Shown here piece after piece: positions 39,108 to 52,043 of a stretch of 64,000 nt of DNA. Each line of letters begins with the position of its first letter. The first letter of the stretch is position 1. The notes under the pieces were generated by a model that saw only the letters and a program-made list of their open reading frames with translations, was not told where the DNA came from and did no database searches. Source of the DNA: Rotaria sordida (lineage: Eukaryota > Rotifera > Eurotatoria > Philodinida > Philodinidae); NCBI GenBank assembly GCA_905250125.1, contig CAJNOL010000808.1:1-64000 (forward strand). Direction: 5' to 3'. Both the position numbers and the translations under genes were made by a program.

Positions 39108-42100
39108 ATGCCGATAGAAGTAGGAAAATGTTGGTATTTCGAATAGTTTAGATTTTTGTATTTTATTTCAATTAGGAAAATGAACCATTGTCTTCTGATG
39201 AAGAAACTAATTCGAAAAATTTAACATTTGAACGTGTTATTGAAGAATGTGGATCTTTTGGTCGATATCAATATATACATTTCTTTTTTCTTATTTTTTT
39301 TCCAATAGCTACAGGAATATATAATTTTTATTATGTATTTGGAGTAGCTGAAACTCCTTATGAATGTCATATATCAAATGATATTAATCAAGATTTTAAT
39401 ATTGAAGTCTTACCTTCACAATGTTCTTATATAATAAAAAATTATCAAACTGAAACAAATGAAACTTATCCATGTACGAATTGGAATTATGATCGAAGTG
39501 TATTTGGTAAAACATTTTCAGAAGAAGCAAATTTTATTTGTCAACGTAGTGTTTATCGTTCATTATTGGCAATGATATTACAAATTGGTGCTATGTTAGC
39601 TTTTTTTACTGGACAAATAACAGATTTGCTAGGTCGTCGTCGTACAATGCAATTACTTATTTGTCTATTATTAGTCACTTCTTTGATTACTCAAACACTT
39701 TTACAATTTGTACCAATGTCAATAAATCTAAAGTAAGAAGTAAGATTTTGAAGTTGAAAAATCTCATATACAGAATATTTCAAAAAAAGATATGTATATT
39801 AATCATAATTTAAAATCTTAATATTCTAACACCAACGTCTATAAATAAAATTCTATACATAGCAAAGGTCCAAACAGGTTCACTTTTTGGTAATCTTGAC
39901 CAATCTGTGTCTAAATAGCTTTCGTTTGATTTTGCTTATGAGGGAGAAAGTCTCCCAAGGCTACAGAGAAATCATTTATTCATTAGATTTTCTCAGAAAA
40001 GTATATTTTCAATTGGAACTTTTAATACTCTTGTTATCAATCGTGAACACTTTTTCCTTCGTCACTATTTCTCATATTAATAAATTCGTACAGAAATTTC
40101 AGACTAATGGAAGCAAATACATTTTTACTAAGCATGAAAACTGTTTACATCAATAGTTTTAAAAATAATGTTCTTTCTAATAGTTGTATGGCATTTTATC
40201 TACTGTGAATCATCAATCTTGTTTATATTTATGTAGTATATTGATATTGCGAGATTCTGTTAGATCTGGATACAAACAAAAATGTTTTACAATATAATTT
40301 GAATCGTGTTTCATAACATCTGGTTTTCATATACTGAATTCTGCAGCTGTCTCAAAGGCTTTTACTATGCTTTTGACATTTGTCGTATCTTTTGTCTTTT
40401 TAATATATTACTTTTCGAAAGAAAATAACTGGCTCTCTTTAAAAAATTGGACAAAAAAACCTTGGCTTATACATAGACAATTTGTTCCATCGAAAGATGA
40501 AAAACATTGTCTATCCATAACAGAAAACTCCCAGAGAGAAAAGCAAAATGGAAGAAAAAATTTAGGAAGAGAAAATCATCCTCTCTCTTCCTTAATCATA
40601 TGGCCTATGTGTCTATCATCTTGTTTCTTCCGCTTAACCTTTCTATAGTTTTTTCTTCATGACACTATCGTATTTATCATAGAATAGAATTAAGTATTAA
40701 TTTTTAATAGAAAATTCAACAAGTCACTAGAAGTAATTAAAGATAGAACAAAACAAAATGTTCACTTCAAGAAAGCTATTCTAATTGGTGAAAGTGAAAA
40801 AAAAAACGTTCACAGTTCACTACAAGGAAATGTTCACTAAGATAGCAGTCGATTTCAAACAAAAAAATCGTTCGGAGAGAATTCACCATGTTCACTTTAA
40901 TGAAATGTTTTCAATGGAAGTTTTTACTATCGATTAAATATTTATGAATTGAACCGTGGTAGGATATAGAAAAATCTGGTTTTTGTTCAAAAATATTTTG
41001 TATAAATCTAATAGACAAAAATCTTGCTGACAATAATACAATCAAGACAAGAACGATGTATATCTGCAGCAGAAAAAGATTGTTCGACCTCAGTTGAATG
41101 AATTAGGATTGAATAACAAAGACGATGAACAAGTAATGATAAACATAGAAATTTGTGTCGATGATCATTCCAGAAGAATGATCATAAATTTGATTGTTTA
41201 TAAGTATCTTCAATATTTATTTTTCAATATCATCCTTGAAATAAACTCCATCGGATGTATTGATTCGCAAGATGTTTCATTTTTTAAGATCAAACTTTTT
41301 TTCCAAAGAAACAAATACATAGCGTACCCCAGGTTTAATGGCCTAGTTGTAACTTCGATACGTACTAAGTTTTTTTTTCGCATTTTAACTGTAAGATGTA
41401 GGAGAAAAATTAAATACCATTTCATTTTGTAGAATACCAAATATTCAATTGAACACGTTCATTAGTATTATATTTAATCTGTAAATTTTTTTCAACATGT
41501 GATAAACTGAAGTTTATCTTATCGTATGCAGAAAATTAGAGAAATCAAAATTCTATTCACTTTTATTACATATTTCAATAGATGATAGTCTTATTTTTAT
41601 AATGCAAAAAGAATCAAATGTCATGATTACTTTTTGATAACATCATTGTTATCGGTATAGCAGAAATAGACATATGAAATTACTTCATTGAGAAAACTAA
41701 ATTGAGTAATATTTAAATATATCGTTTTAAAAAACTTCTGAAATTCAATATATAAAAGGTGTATTAATTGTTAAAAAGAAAGTAATAATAATTACAAATT
41801 AAAATATTATTCGTAAGCCTTTCATATAATCGATTCATTATTTAAAAATGATGAATATACATTTCCATGTTTTAAAAATTTGACTATAAATCATCATTTG
41901 TCAAAAGTTATTTCTCTCTCTCTCTCTCTCTCTTGAATAGTCAAATGAAGAATATCAAAACACATGCAATTAATTCAATAAATTTAATCGTTTTTATTTT
42001 ATTTAGATTTATTTTACTTCTTATTAATCAATTTGTATCTGGTATCGATACATTTATGGTGTCATTTATTTTACTTATGGAACTTACTACATCATCTTAT

Positions 42101-43093
42101 GCTACATTTGTAGGAAATTTAGCACTTGTTGCTTTTACTTTTGGTGAAATAATACTAACTGGTATGGCTTATATTTGTCGACATTGGCTTCTACTTAAAT
42201 GGGCTATGACTTTATATATTCTTGCTCTTGTACCTTATCTTTTTTTTGTACCTGAATCTCCACATTGGTTATTAACAAAACATCGTTATGATGAATTGAA
42301 AGAACTTTTACATCAAATTGCACGATATAATCATCGATCTGAATCACAATGGTTACCATATTATCGATATATAATTGATAAACATCAAAAACAAAAAGAT
42401 CTTAATCAAAAAAATAAAATTACATTATCATTATTTTCTAAATTACGTCGATTTTTAACACATATACCAACAATGAGTAAATTATTTATATCAGGTTTTC
42501 TTGGATTTGTAACATTATTACTCTATTTTCAAATATCTTATGGTCTTGCAACTATGAATGAAATTGATCCGTATTCAAATATAATTATTGGTGCTTTTGT
42601 TGAAACTATTGGTTATATAGCAGCTAGTCTTTTTATGATACGATATGGTCGAAAATCAATATTTATACTTTTTCTTATACTAACTATAATTTGTCTTTTA
42701 TTACGACCATTAACATATAATCAAAATCGTTTTATTATAATAATTATTGCACAATTAGGAAAATTTGCAATAAGTGGAGCAACTGGTGTTACATATATAT
42801 TTGTACCAGAATTATTTCCAACAACATTTCGTGGTACTGGTATGGGTTTTTTTGTTTTTCTTGGTCGTTGTGGTTCTACTATTGCACCATTAATTGATGC
42901 ATCAATCAATCATAATCATGTATTAATTACTGCTATGTATTATTTATATGCAATATTAACTATTCTTTGTGTCTTACTGACATTATTATTACCTGAAACA
43001 CGAAATGTTCCATTGGTCGATAAAATCAACTATAATAATAGTAATCAAAATAATAAAAAACCATATAACACACAATCAATAGATCGTACATAA
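39108..43093 (+). CDS. SLC22-family organic ion transporter (MFS)
   Basis: Plasma-membrane carrier of the organic cation/anion family: 551 aa, usual length. Exons 39108-39119, 39176-39732 and 42007-43093 (1,656 nt). The start exon is very short (MPIE). It is inferred from ATG, donor GTAGGA, acceptor AATTAG and phase, because the main ORF lacks its own good ATG. Family marks: GSFGRYQ near the N-terminus, the large extracellular loop after helix 1 with Cys residues and N-glycosylation sequons, DLLGRRR after helix 2, PESPHWLLTKHR, the FRGTGMG motif, and LPETRNVPLVDKI at the C-terminus. About 12 hydrophobic segments are visible. Intron 2 (39733-42006, 2.3 kb) has no coding sequence and ends after a (TC)n run. 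Substrate cannot be predicted. An AATAAA lies at 43192. Confidence 0.92.
41911..41932 (+). repeat. (TC)n microsatellite at the SLC22 intron
   Basis: About 10 TC units, 75 bp upstream of the exon 3 acceptor at 42005-42006. It could act as extra pyrimidine tract. Confidence 0.7.
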
Positions 43094-44514
43094 ATGATTA
43101 TGATTGTTAAATAATTTATAATATATTTGAAAAAAAAGAAAGAACATACCTTTTTTTTGTTCTCTTTCTGAAAATATGAGAGAGAGAGAGAAATAAAAAT
43201 ATAAGCAAATAACTTTAATGCATTGTTTATCTATACGACACACAATCAGGAAATAGATCTGTTTCCGTTTGATTTCACACAATAAACTTAACTGTACACA
43301 TAATAGAGAATTGAACCTACTATAGAAGAAAAAAAAAAATCATAGATGATATCGTTTTATTTTTATTTTTTTTTTCTATCAGATATAAAATCATTTCTAC
43401 CTTAATTTCAAAATCATATGAATAGAAAGTTGACCGAACTCAACCAGTAATTTCATTTGATTATATATCTATCGACATTATGACAGCTTCGTCAGTAAGT
43501 AAACAAAAACTTGAGACGATGATTTGTTTGCTCAAGTGTCAATGCTGATTTTTTTTTAGCTTCTTCATTTTCTTTGCATTGAGTTAAACATGCCATAATC
43601 ACATGGAAATTATCCAAACAGCATATATATATATATATAAAAGAAAGCGGAACACTTCGTTTCGTCTCTTTTTTCTGCTCGATGTCTATTAGCATTTTAC
43701 ACGTCGTTCTCTAGGATTTCTTCGTCGCCCAAAAGACAAACATAGTGGACTACAAAATCAGCATGATTCTTAATGAATTCAGTTCTTTTTTGCACATCAT
43801 CACAAATCAAGTAGATCAGATTATGATTATTTATATTTGTCTTTTTGTTTTTTTTGTTAAAAGAAGTTTCTTTTTTTTCTTTGTTTCAATTCTAGGAAAG
43901 TTTATTTTAATAATTATTCTTGTCTTTTTATTTACTTTTTTTTTGATTATTTTTTAAATACTGGTGATAATCAAATTTGTACAATCAAAATTTGGTAAGT
44001 ACATATATTTGATAAGAAATCAATTTGTACGCCAGAAAAAACAATAGATGTCGCTAAAATATTACAATTAAGTAACATTTTTCTGAATTATATTTAAAAT
44101 CAATTCTCTATTTAATTATGTATAATTTAAAATTGAATAATTTCATCTGTGATTAAACTAATTACTTAATTATATTAACCAATCCAAGTAAATTGTCTAT
44201 GACGATTTATATGTTTCATTCGTTTGTTCGTTCTATCATGTTCTTTCATTTATTTATAAAAGACGTTTTGAGTTTTTTTCATTGTACACGAGATTTTGCA
44301 TACTAGTGTTCAGAACATAAAGCAAAAAACAAAAAAACAAAAGAATAAACATTCTCTTTCCATTATTACATTCTCTTCTATCCTAATTTTCATTGCATAA
44401 AAAAAAAAATCTTATCGTCATGAGTAATGACGATTAGATACAAAATGCTCTTCAAAGTAAGCATCAATAAAAATGAAACATATGTTTATCTAATTATATT
44501 CAAATATAGATGTT
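43094..44514. other. SLC22 3' UTR and intergenic region up to the CLC gene
   Basis: AATAAA at 43192 and 43281, a (TA)n run near 43622-43639 and long T runs. Short ORFs here (43492 minus, 43745 plus) are low-complexity and not believed. Confidence 0.45.
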
Positions 44515-47500
44515 ATGAACGAAAAAAAATATCTCTTGGTCGATTTTGACATGAATAAAGAATACAATACTGTTCGGACGACATCCAGTAAGTGATTTAA
44601 ACGTTTTCTTTTTTTAATTTTTGCTATTAAGATAATTTTGTTTTTTACGACTTGAAGCAAAAATAGAAACATCCATAAAAATTCTTTTTTTTTTCTTTCT
44701 TTTTTATTAGGTTCCGAAGCATCAGGTAATCGAGCTAAAAGAGCAAATACAGAAGATGCTCATACACAAAAAATAAAAAATAAATATATGTCTTTATTTC
44801 GTGTTTTATTTTACTAAATAAGATAAATCCAGTTCGCATGTAAATAAATATTAGGCACGAGAGACAAGCGCATTGCTAAATTAATTTTTAATTAATTTTA
44901 ATTTTAATTTTAATTATATTTATTACAGACGATCAACCTTTTCTTCCCATTAATCCATTTGCTGAACCTATAACAACAATGTCATCTGCCAATACAAATC
45001 ATCATGGTAGAGATGATGATATGATTGATATTGATTTTCAAAATACAACTAATGATAGATCAACTAGTAAATCTCTATAACAAAAAAAAAACATATATAT
45101 ATTAAATAGAAAAGTTTATATTAAATTTATAGATAGTGTAATGAATGTTGACTTAGTTAATACACATTATGATGATTTTCAAACAATTGATTGGCTTAAA
45201 GATTTAATGCGCGATCGTTTTCGTCATCGTTTATTACGTACAAAATCTCATCAATCATTTTTTAATAAACTTTTAATGTATCATGATGCATGGTCTGGTT
45301 GGCTATGTGTATTACTTGTTGGTTTAAGTGCTGGCGTGATTGCTGCTGTTATTGATATTGGTACAAATTGGATATCACATTTAAAACATGGGATATGTCT
45401 AAATGCATTTTGGCTTAATAGAGAACAATGTTGTATGTATTTTAATAGAAAAAATTTTCGTATAAAGAGAATAAAAGATTATCAAAAGTCTACTTTTGTT
45501 TTTACTCATAGAATTAAAAAAAGAAATTTGACCTTTGTTAATAATAATAAATGTAATGTACAATGATAAATCACAAAAATTTTCTATGACTCATAGGTCA
45601 TGACCGTGACCGAAGAAATTAGTGGTATTAAATTCTAGATCTATTAGTTAAAGACATATACAATATAATGGAAAAAAAAAGCCATATTCTTATTCTTCTT
45701 ATAGTACTGATATTTACGTAGTCATTTAATCCCCAAACATATAATATTCACCTTGTTAATACTTTTCTTTTATATCCGAGAGAAAAACAATGAACAAAAT
45801 AATAATACTAATTCAGTACTTAAAGAAATTGACTGACATTTTAATATTATAATTAATATGATAAAATATTATTTGTTTAGGTTGGGCATCAAGACAACTT
45901 CAATATGATAATGTAAATTCTGAAGAATGTCCTGAAGTAAAAAAATAACTAATAAAAAAAAACAAACATTTTTTGTATGTGTTTGTTTTTCTTAATTGTA
46001 GTGGTTTACTTGGCCACAAGTATTTGGTACATATAAAAAAGGGGCTGGAGAATTTTTATTATCTTATATAATGTATATATTTTGGTCGACAATATTTGCC
46101 ACATTTGCTGTTCTTCTAGTCAAAGTATTTGCACCATATGCATGTGGTAGTGGCATTCCAGAAGTAATAAAAAAACAAACAACTTAATTTTGATTGATTG
46201 ATTTATTTATATTTAGATTAAAACAATCTTAGGAGGTTTTATTATTCGAGGATATTTGGGTAAATGGACTTTATTGATAAAAAGTATTGGCATGGTTAGT
46301 CTTGACATTTTCTTTTATATTATAAATTTATTATAAAACAAATATTCTTGTTATAGATGTGTGCTACAAGTGCTGGTCTTATATTGGGTAAAGAAGGACC
46401 ATTTGTTCATATTGCTTGTTGTTGTGGAAATATATTTTCATATCTTTTTCCAAAATATGGTCGAAATGAAGCAAAAAAACGGGAAATCTTATCTGCAGCA
46501 GCTGCTGCGGGTGTTTCAGTTGCATTTGGTGCACCAATTGGTAACAACAAAAGAATTCATTATTTTGATTTTTATAAAATAAATTTTTTTTTTTTTTTCT
46601 TACAAAATTTCAGGTGGTGTTTTATTCAGTTTAGAAGAAGTATCATATTATTTTCCATATAAAACATTATGGCGATCATTTTTTTGTGCTATGGTTGGTG
46701 CACTTGTTGTTCGTTCAATAAATCCATATGGTAATGGACATGATATTCAATTTAGTATTGATTATTCTGTACCATGGGCATCATTTGAATTATTACCATT
46801 TATTTTATTAGGCATTCTTGGAGTAATAATGAACAAATAGATAATAATCAAATAAACATATATTTTGAAAATTTTAGGGCTTATGGGGTGCATTTTTTAT
46901 AAAAACAAATATTTGGTGGTGTCGTTTTCGAAAAAATTCACGACTTGGACAATATACAATATTTGAAGTAAATAATTTCTATTGATTAAATAAGATTGAA
47001 AATTCTATGAATATAATTGACCTTATGAGAGAACTATTTGAGTTAATGCTCATCTCAAAAAAAAAAAAGAAAGGCGAATAGGAATGTTTTTTAATAAATT
47101 TTGACAGAAATTAAGATAGAGAGTTTTGATAGAGATGAAGATGCATCGAATTGTATATTACAAAGTTTTTTAAGGTTTTCAATCGATCTTTTTGAAAACC
47201 AACGCACCCTTTGAGATGATTATAGTGAATTTTCAATTATCAGCTGCATGTCCGAACTACCAATGGAAGATCTATAAAACTACGCAAGGTTCAAATTTCT
47301 AGATTTAGTTATTTGGAAGTCATAGGTATGCTAGTCAAAATCCCTGACAGATTTTTTAGACGATTGCTGTAAAAATAGAAGAATCTATAATATATGATTC
47401 GATGTGACTTCATTTCCTCTATCTAATAGCGAAAACTGCAGCGCTCTATCTTATTTCTATCAAAAAGTTATTTGTAATTCAGAACTACCTGCTGACTTCT

Positions 47501-50500
47501 GGCCCACGCTGTATACTGAAAAATAAAAAAATACAGAATTTCGACTTAAAATTTTACTTATAGATAGGTCGAATGATCAATAGAATATTTTAAAATTTTC
47601 AACTGAAAAGAATGTTCTTCTATTGAGATATTGAATTTTCAAAAAAATTATCCTTTGCTAAAGACATATTATAAAAATACTTGAAAATTCAATGTCTCAA
47701 CAAAGAAATATCATTTTCAGCTGAAACTTTCAGGATATTCTATGAATCATTTGACCTATCTATAGGCAAGGTTTTACGTTGAAATTGTTTTATTTTTCGG
47801 TATATACTCAAAAAACGGTTAGAAAGATTTATAAATATGAACTCAAATGGTGGATATCAGTTTGTGAAGTTCTAACGTTTTTCTTTTTACTATCATTGAT
47901 GGAGTGTCGAAAATAGATTATTTTGTTATTTTAAGAGTCTAAAGGAAATAAATTAATTTTTATGCAAAACATGTTTTTTGTTCTAATTAATACAAATGAT
48001 TTTTTCATTTAACACAAACTCAGAAATATATAGAAAAAAATAATAAAACTGATGTTTTTTTTTTAAACTTTCTTTCTGTTCGTTTTTAATAAATATATAT
48101 ATTATTCTTCAGGTTGTTTGTCTTGCTTTAATTACTGCTATTATTATATATCCAAATCCGTATACACGGATGTCAATGTCAGAATTAATCAAACGTTTAG
48201 TTAGTCAATGTCGTGTAGAAGATATGATTGATCTATGGTAAAAGAAAAAAGTTTTTTTTTTTATATAGAATTTTATTAATACTTGAATATTTTCTTTTAA
48301 GTGATTATCCAAATGCTCAATTTTATAATGGTAAATCAAAAGGATCAATAGGATTAGCTGGTCCTGGTGTACATCACGCTATATGGAAATTATTTTTTGC
48401 TCTTATTGTTCAAGTTGTACTTGTAACATTTACTATAGGTGTTAAAGTTCCATCAGGTTTAATCATTCCATCAATGTCAATTGGAGCTATAACAGGACGT
48501 ATTATTGGTATTATAACAGAACAATTAGCTATACAAAATCCAACATTTATTCTTTTTCGTCATGATTGTAGTAAAGGTAAATTTTGTTTTTCTTTTTTGT
48601 TTTAATTAAATCTAAAAATTCTTTTCTTTCCTGTTTTTTTTTTATAAAGAGGAAAATTGTGTTACACCAGCTTTATATGCTATTGTTGGTGCATGTGCCT
48701 TTTTGGGTGGTGTTAGTAAAATGACTGTATCACTTGTTGTTATTATGTTTGAATTAACAGGTGGTTTAAATTATATTGTACCATTAATGGCAGCAGCAAT
48801 GACAGCTAAATGGATTGGTGATGGTTTTGTACGTGGTGGAATTTATGATGCACATATTGAATTAAATGGTTATCCATTTTTGGATAATAAAGAAGAATTT
48901 AATTTTACAACAATAGCAGCCGATGTTATGCGTCCAAGGTAAAAATTGTTTAATAAATAATTAATTTTTCTTTTTCAAAATTTATTTTAATAGACCAGAA
49001 CAATCATCATCATTAGCTTATTTAACACAAAATGGTATGACATTTTTAGAAGTAGAAAATTTATTAAAAGAAACAACACATACATTATATCCTGTTGTTG
49101 TTACACGTGAACAACCATATCTTGTTGGACAAATACAAAGACGTGATTTACAAATTGCTCTTAGTATGTATCTTTATATATAAAAATGAATACTGTTTTT
49201 TTTTTCGAAACTCTATTCTCTAATAGAAATAATAAATATTAACATTTTAGGTAGATTTTCTGTTGAGTTAATCATGGGAATAGATTATACAAGTGCTAAT
49301 TACTAACACTGTTATAGTTACATTTCAGCAAAATCATGTCATTGGGGAAATGCAGAATGAGTCATAAATGACATGAGAATTGCGTTTATTGTTAATTTGA
49401 TTTTTTTTCGCAGTTATTTTATCTGTATAAAGCAAGAAATCTGTTTATCATGGCTTTAGATTTTTTTTTAATGAATCATTTCGGGAAATGATATACGATT
49501 AGGTCAAGAAAATGATCTCTCCGATCTTGAAAAATTTTTGTTTTTATCCAGCGAAGTCCTAGCATCGATATTTTAACTCTGGTAGCCTCGGGGTGCTTCT
49601 GGATTAGACAATTGCAAGGGCGGATAGTTTATGATCGAAATCAGATCTTTCATTTCTAGGATTATGTCGGACTCATTAGCCTTGATTTTCTTTTTATAGT
49701 ATATGGAATCCTAGGTTCTGATTTAAAATCACCCATTTCTATTGTTAAAGTCTTGTTCAGAAGAAGGATCATAACGAAAAAGTTCAAGTTTCTATCTTTA
49801 ATTGATAAGCAATTATTTAACAACGGCTTCTTAACTGACTATCAGTTCTAATAAAACTTTTAGTATGAAGATCGTATTATTTATGAGTTTAAACCGTCAA
49901 TAAAATACTTCTAGAAAAAAAAACTACTTTCACAGGTATAAACAAAAAACTTTTAAAAACTATTCTGCAAATAGATTATGCCCGTAGTAATATTTATATC
50001 AACCTGACCAACATCAGAATAATCTATCTATATAACTAAACAAAAAAAAAAGATTTCTTTTTTTACAAATTTGTAACTTATTGAAGGTTCTAGATAATAT
50101 TTGGAAATCATCTCGATCGGATAGTTTCTATGAATAAGTCAAAAAATGACTCAACAGAGAATAAATGGTTAATAGCGAATATATAATAGATTCTCTAGAG
50201 TTATTAATCGATATGAAAATTAATAATGAATATTTAATATTTAGAATCACAAAAAATGCAACGTTTTCGTCTTTCGCAAAGTCTTATTCAATTTACATCA
50301 TCATCCGAAACAACAATAAATTCAGATTATGAAGTTGATAATCAGAATGAACAACGATTAACAACAAATCCAGAAGTTATTCGAATTGGCAATTTACTTG
50401 ATCAGGTTTGCAAAGAAAAAAAAAAAAAAAAAAGAAATTTATTTATTTTTTTGTTATTATTTTATACATTTAGGCACCAATTATTGTTACTGATCAAACT

Positions 50501-50713
50501 CCAATGGAAACAGTTGTTGATCTATTTCGTAAATTAGGTCTTCGACAAGCATTTGTAACACGTAACGGGTAAGTTTTTTTTTTTAATTTTAAAATTTTTA
50601 TCTTGTTTGATTTATTTAGACGATTACGAGGAATAATAACTAAAAAAGATATTCTGCGACATGTTCAACAATTAACTTCGTCTAATACTGAAACAACGTA
50701 TTATGACAATTAA
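44515..50713 (+). CDS. CLCN3: Chloride/proton exchanger of the CLC-3/4/5 clade
   Basis: Endosomal 2Cl-/H+ exchanger, 837 aa (human CLC-3 about 818) in 17 exons: 44515-44587, 44711-44725, 44929-45066, 45133-45432, 45881-45936, 46002-46163, 46217-46294, 46357-46540, 46614-46822, 46878-46967, 48113-48237, 48302-48576, 48650-48938, 48994-49163, 50245-50405, 50474-50568, 50620-50713. The N-terminus ([16 protein letters not shown]) and the pore motifs GSGIPE, GKEGP and [10 protein letters not shown] fit the clade. Gating Glu287 (GKEGP) and the proton Glu344 ([10 protein letters not shown]) are both present, predicting an exchanger and not a channel. Two C-terminal CBS domains end [11 protein letters not shown]. 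Exon 2 is a 15-nt microexon. The first two exons are inferred from phase and the resemblance of the serine-rich N-terminus. Poly(A) signal candidate at 51203. Confidence 0.97.
44711..44725 (+). other. 15-nt microexon of the CLC gene
   Basis: Bounded by ATTAG and GTAATC. It joins A|GT and G|AC codons to exons 1 and 3 and encodes SSEAS within the cytosolic N-terminus. Phase on both sides fits; skipping would keep the frame (15 nt). Confidence 0.65.
47520..47880. repeat. Relative of the DNAH6 intron 5 foldback in CLC intron 10
   Basis: Palindromic and similar in sequence to 17391-17994: CAACTGAAAAGAATGTTCTT (47600) against the other copy's CAGTCGAAAAGAATGTTCC, and a right end ATGAACTCAAATGGTGGATA (47837). 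The left end is blurred. No ORF. Confidence 0.65.
49500..49610 (+). repeat. Relic of the Tc1-like element's 5' region in CLC intron 14
   Basis: ATCTCTCCGATCTTGAAAAA with the following TTTTATCCAGCGAAG matches ATCTCTCCCCAATCATGAAA and TTTTTCAAGCGAAA at 12360-12406; a GTAGCCTCGGGGTGC block also has a counterpart near 12485. Degenerate. Confidence 0.5.
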
Positions 50714-51684
50714 AAAGAAATATATATTTATTTATTTTTCTTTTTCACTTATCACAGTGAGATCGTATAACAGTCTCTCTCTCTCTCTTTACCTATCTAT
50801 ATCTCTCATAATCTAGATATATTTTTTTTTGCTTATTGTTGTTATCACATAAGCTGAAGATATGTTGCCTAAGGAAACAAATTAACAAATGTAAGCGACT
50901 GGAACGTTTTCTTCCTTTCTTTTTTCCTGTATTTGATATACATATATATATAAAGTCTCAGAAATCTATATAAAATCAGAAAATTATTTTTCTTTTTTGT
51001 TTTTTCTGCGTTTGTTTTTGTTTTTTTTTATATTATTAATTTTTGTTGTTGTTGTTGTTTGTCGTCATGTTCTCGTATGCACCGTTATTTATTTCTTGTT
51101 CTTCAATTTCTTTCAAATCACTTTTCGCTTTAAATGTTCACTTACAAAAAAAAAAAATGTTTGTTTCTTAAAAAAATCCATTGGATTTACGGCCAAAAAC
51201 ATAATAAAATAATGCCAAAAAATTTTTTATCTTAACGAAAATTATACTTTAGATGAAATTAGATCCTGGGTAATGATAAAGATTGAATTTTATAGTATAG
51301 AGATTGAGATCTGTAGAAAGAATTATAGAAATTGTAATGCTTCATAATATTTATTAATTCAAAGATCTCTGATGTAAAATAATAGTTTAGTTCTCATTTG
51401 AGGTTCGTGCGAATCTTAGATTAAATTAATAGAAATACGACACAAAAATAACAGAATTTTGAAAATTTCATCAAAAAAAAAAGAATATTTTTATTTTTAA
51501 AAGTTTGAAAACTGGAAGATCATTTGGTCTTATCAAAATAATTGACAAAGGTATAAGAGATATTCTAAGAATAAGAGTAGAGATTGATTTTTAGTAATAA
51601 ATATATGCATTAAATGAGTATGAATTGTTTTTGTTTTCTAGATATTCATTAAAATTATCTGCATTTATTTGATCTTAATAAAAG
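50714..51684. other. CLC 3' UTR and COX17 upstream region
   Basis: Contains a (TC)n run near 50774-50787, GTT repeats near 51043-51058 and an AATAAA at 51203-51208. No gene was seen in the remaining 480 bp before COX17. Confidence 0.45.
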
Positions 51685-51918
51685 ATGGGTTTAAATCAAG
51701 CCAAAAGCCAACCATTAGTTACTGTTAATGATAAAAATCTTCCATCACAAACAACTGCTGATAATAATGAAACAAAACCGAAATGTAAAGCATGTTGTGC
51801 ATGTCCAGAAACAAAAAGTATACGTGATGAATGTGTACTCTTGAATGGAGAAGAAAATTGTTCAAAAGAAATTGAAGCTCATCGAGCTTGTATGCGAGCA
51901 GCTGGCTTTAATATCTAG
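51685..51918 (+). CDS. COX17: Cytochrome c oxidase copper chaperone COX17
   Basis: Delivers Cu(I) to SCO1/COX11 in the mitochondrial intermembrane space for complex IV assembly. 77 aa, single exon; the usual length is about 63-69. The extra length is an Asn/Thr-rich N-terminal leader before the conserved domain. It has the KACCACPETK copper site with the adjacent Cys pair and the twin CX9C motifs of the CHCH fold (C-PETKSIRDE-C and C-SKEIEAHRA-C), ending in the family's MRAAGFNI. The ATG follows AATAAAAG and is the first in frame. An AATAAA lies at 51998, 80 nt after the stop. The gene is convergent with the EF-hand gene, stops 125 bp apart. Confidence 0.97.
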   Translation: MGLNQAKSQPLVTVNDKNLPSQTTADNNETKPKCKACCACPETKSIRDECVLLNGEENCSKEIEAHRACMRAAGFNI

Positions 51919-51997
51919 AATCTCCTCGTTTTTTTTTCCTTGTTAACCTATTTTTTTTTTGTCCACTAGAATCCTGGTTTTTAGTTTGTTTTTCAAA

Positions 51998-52003
51998 AAT
52001 AAA
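51998..52003 (+). promoter_or_regulatory. Poly(A) signal AATAAA of COX17
   Basis: Canonical hexamer 80 nt after the stop. Confidence 0.6.
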
Positions 52004-52043
52004 GACAAGAATGTGTTGTCCATTTGAATTAGTTAATATAATA

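Noticed and set aside
41094-41440. Opposed ORFs in the SLC22 intron 2
   Set aside because: No homology, no splice partners; mutual shadows in AT-rich DNA.
43492-43957. Short ORFs between the SLC22 and CLC genes
   Set aside because: Phe/Lys-rich low-complexity translations with no conserved feature.
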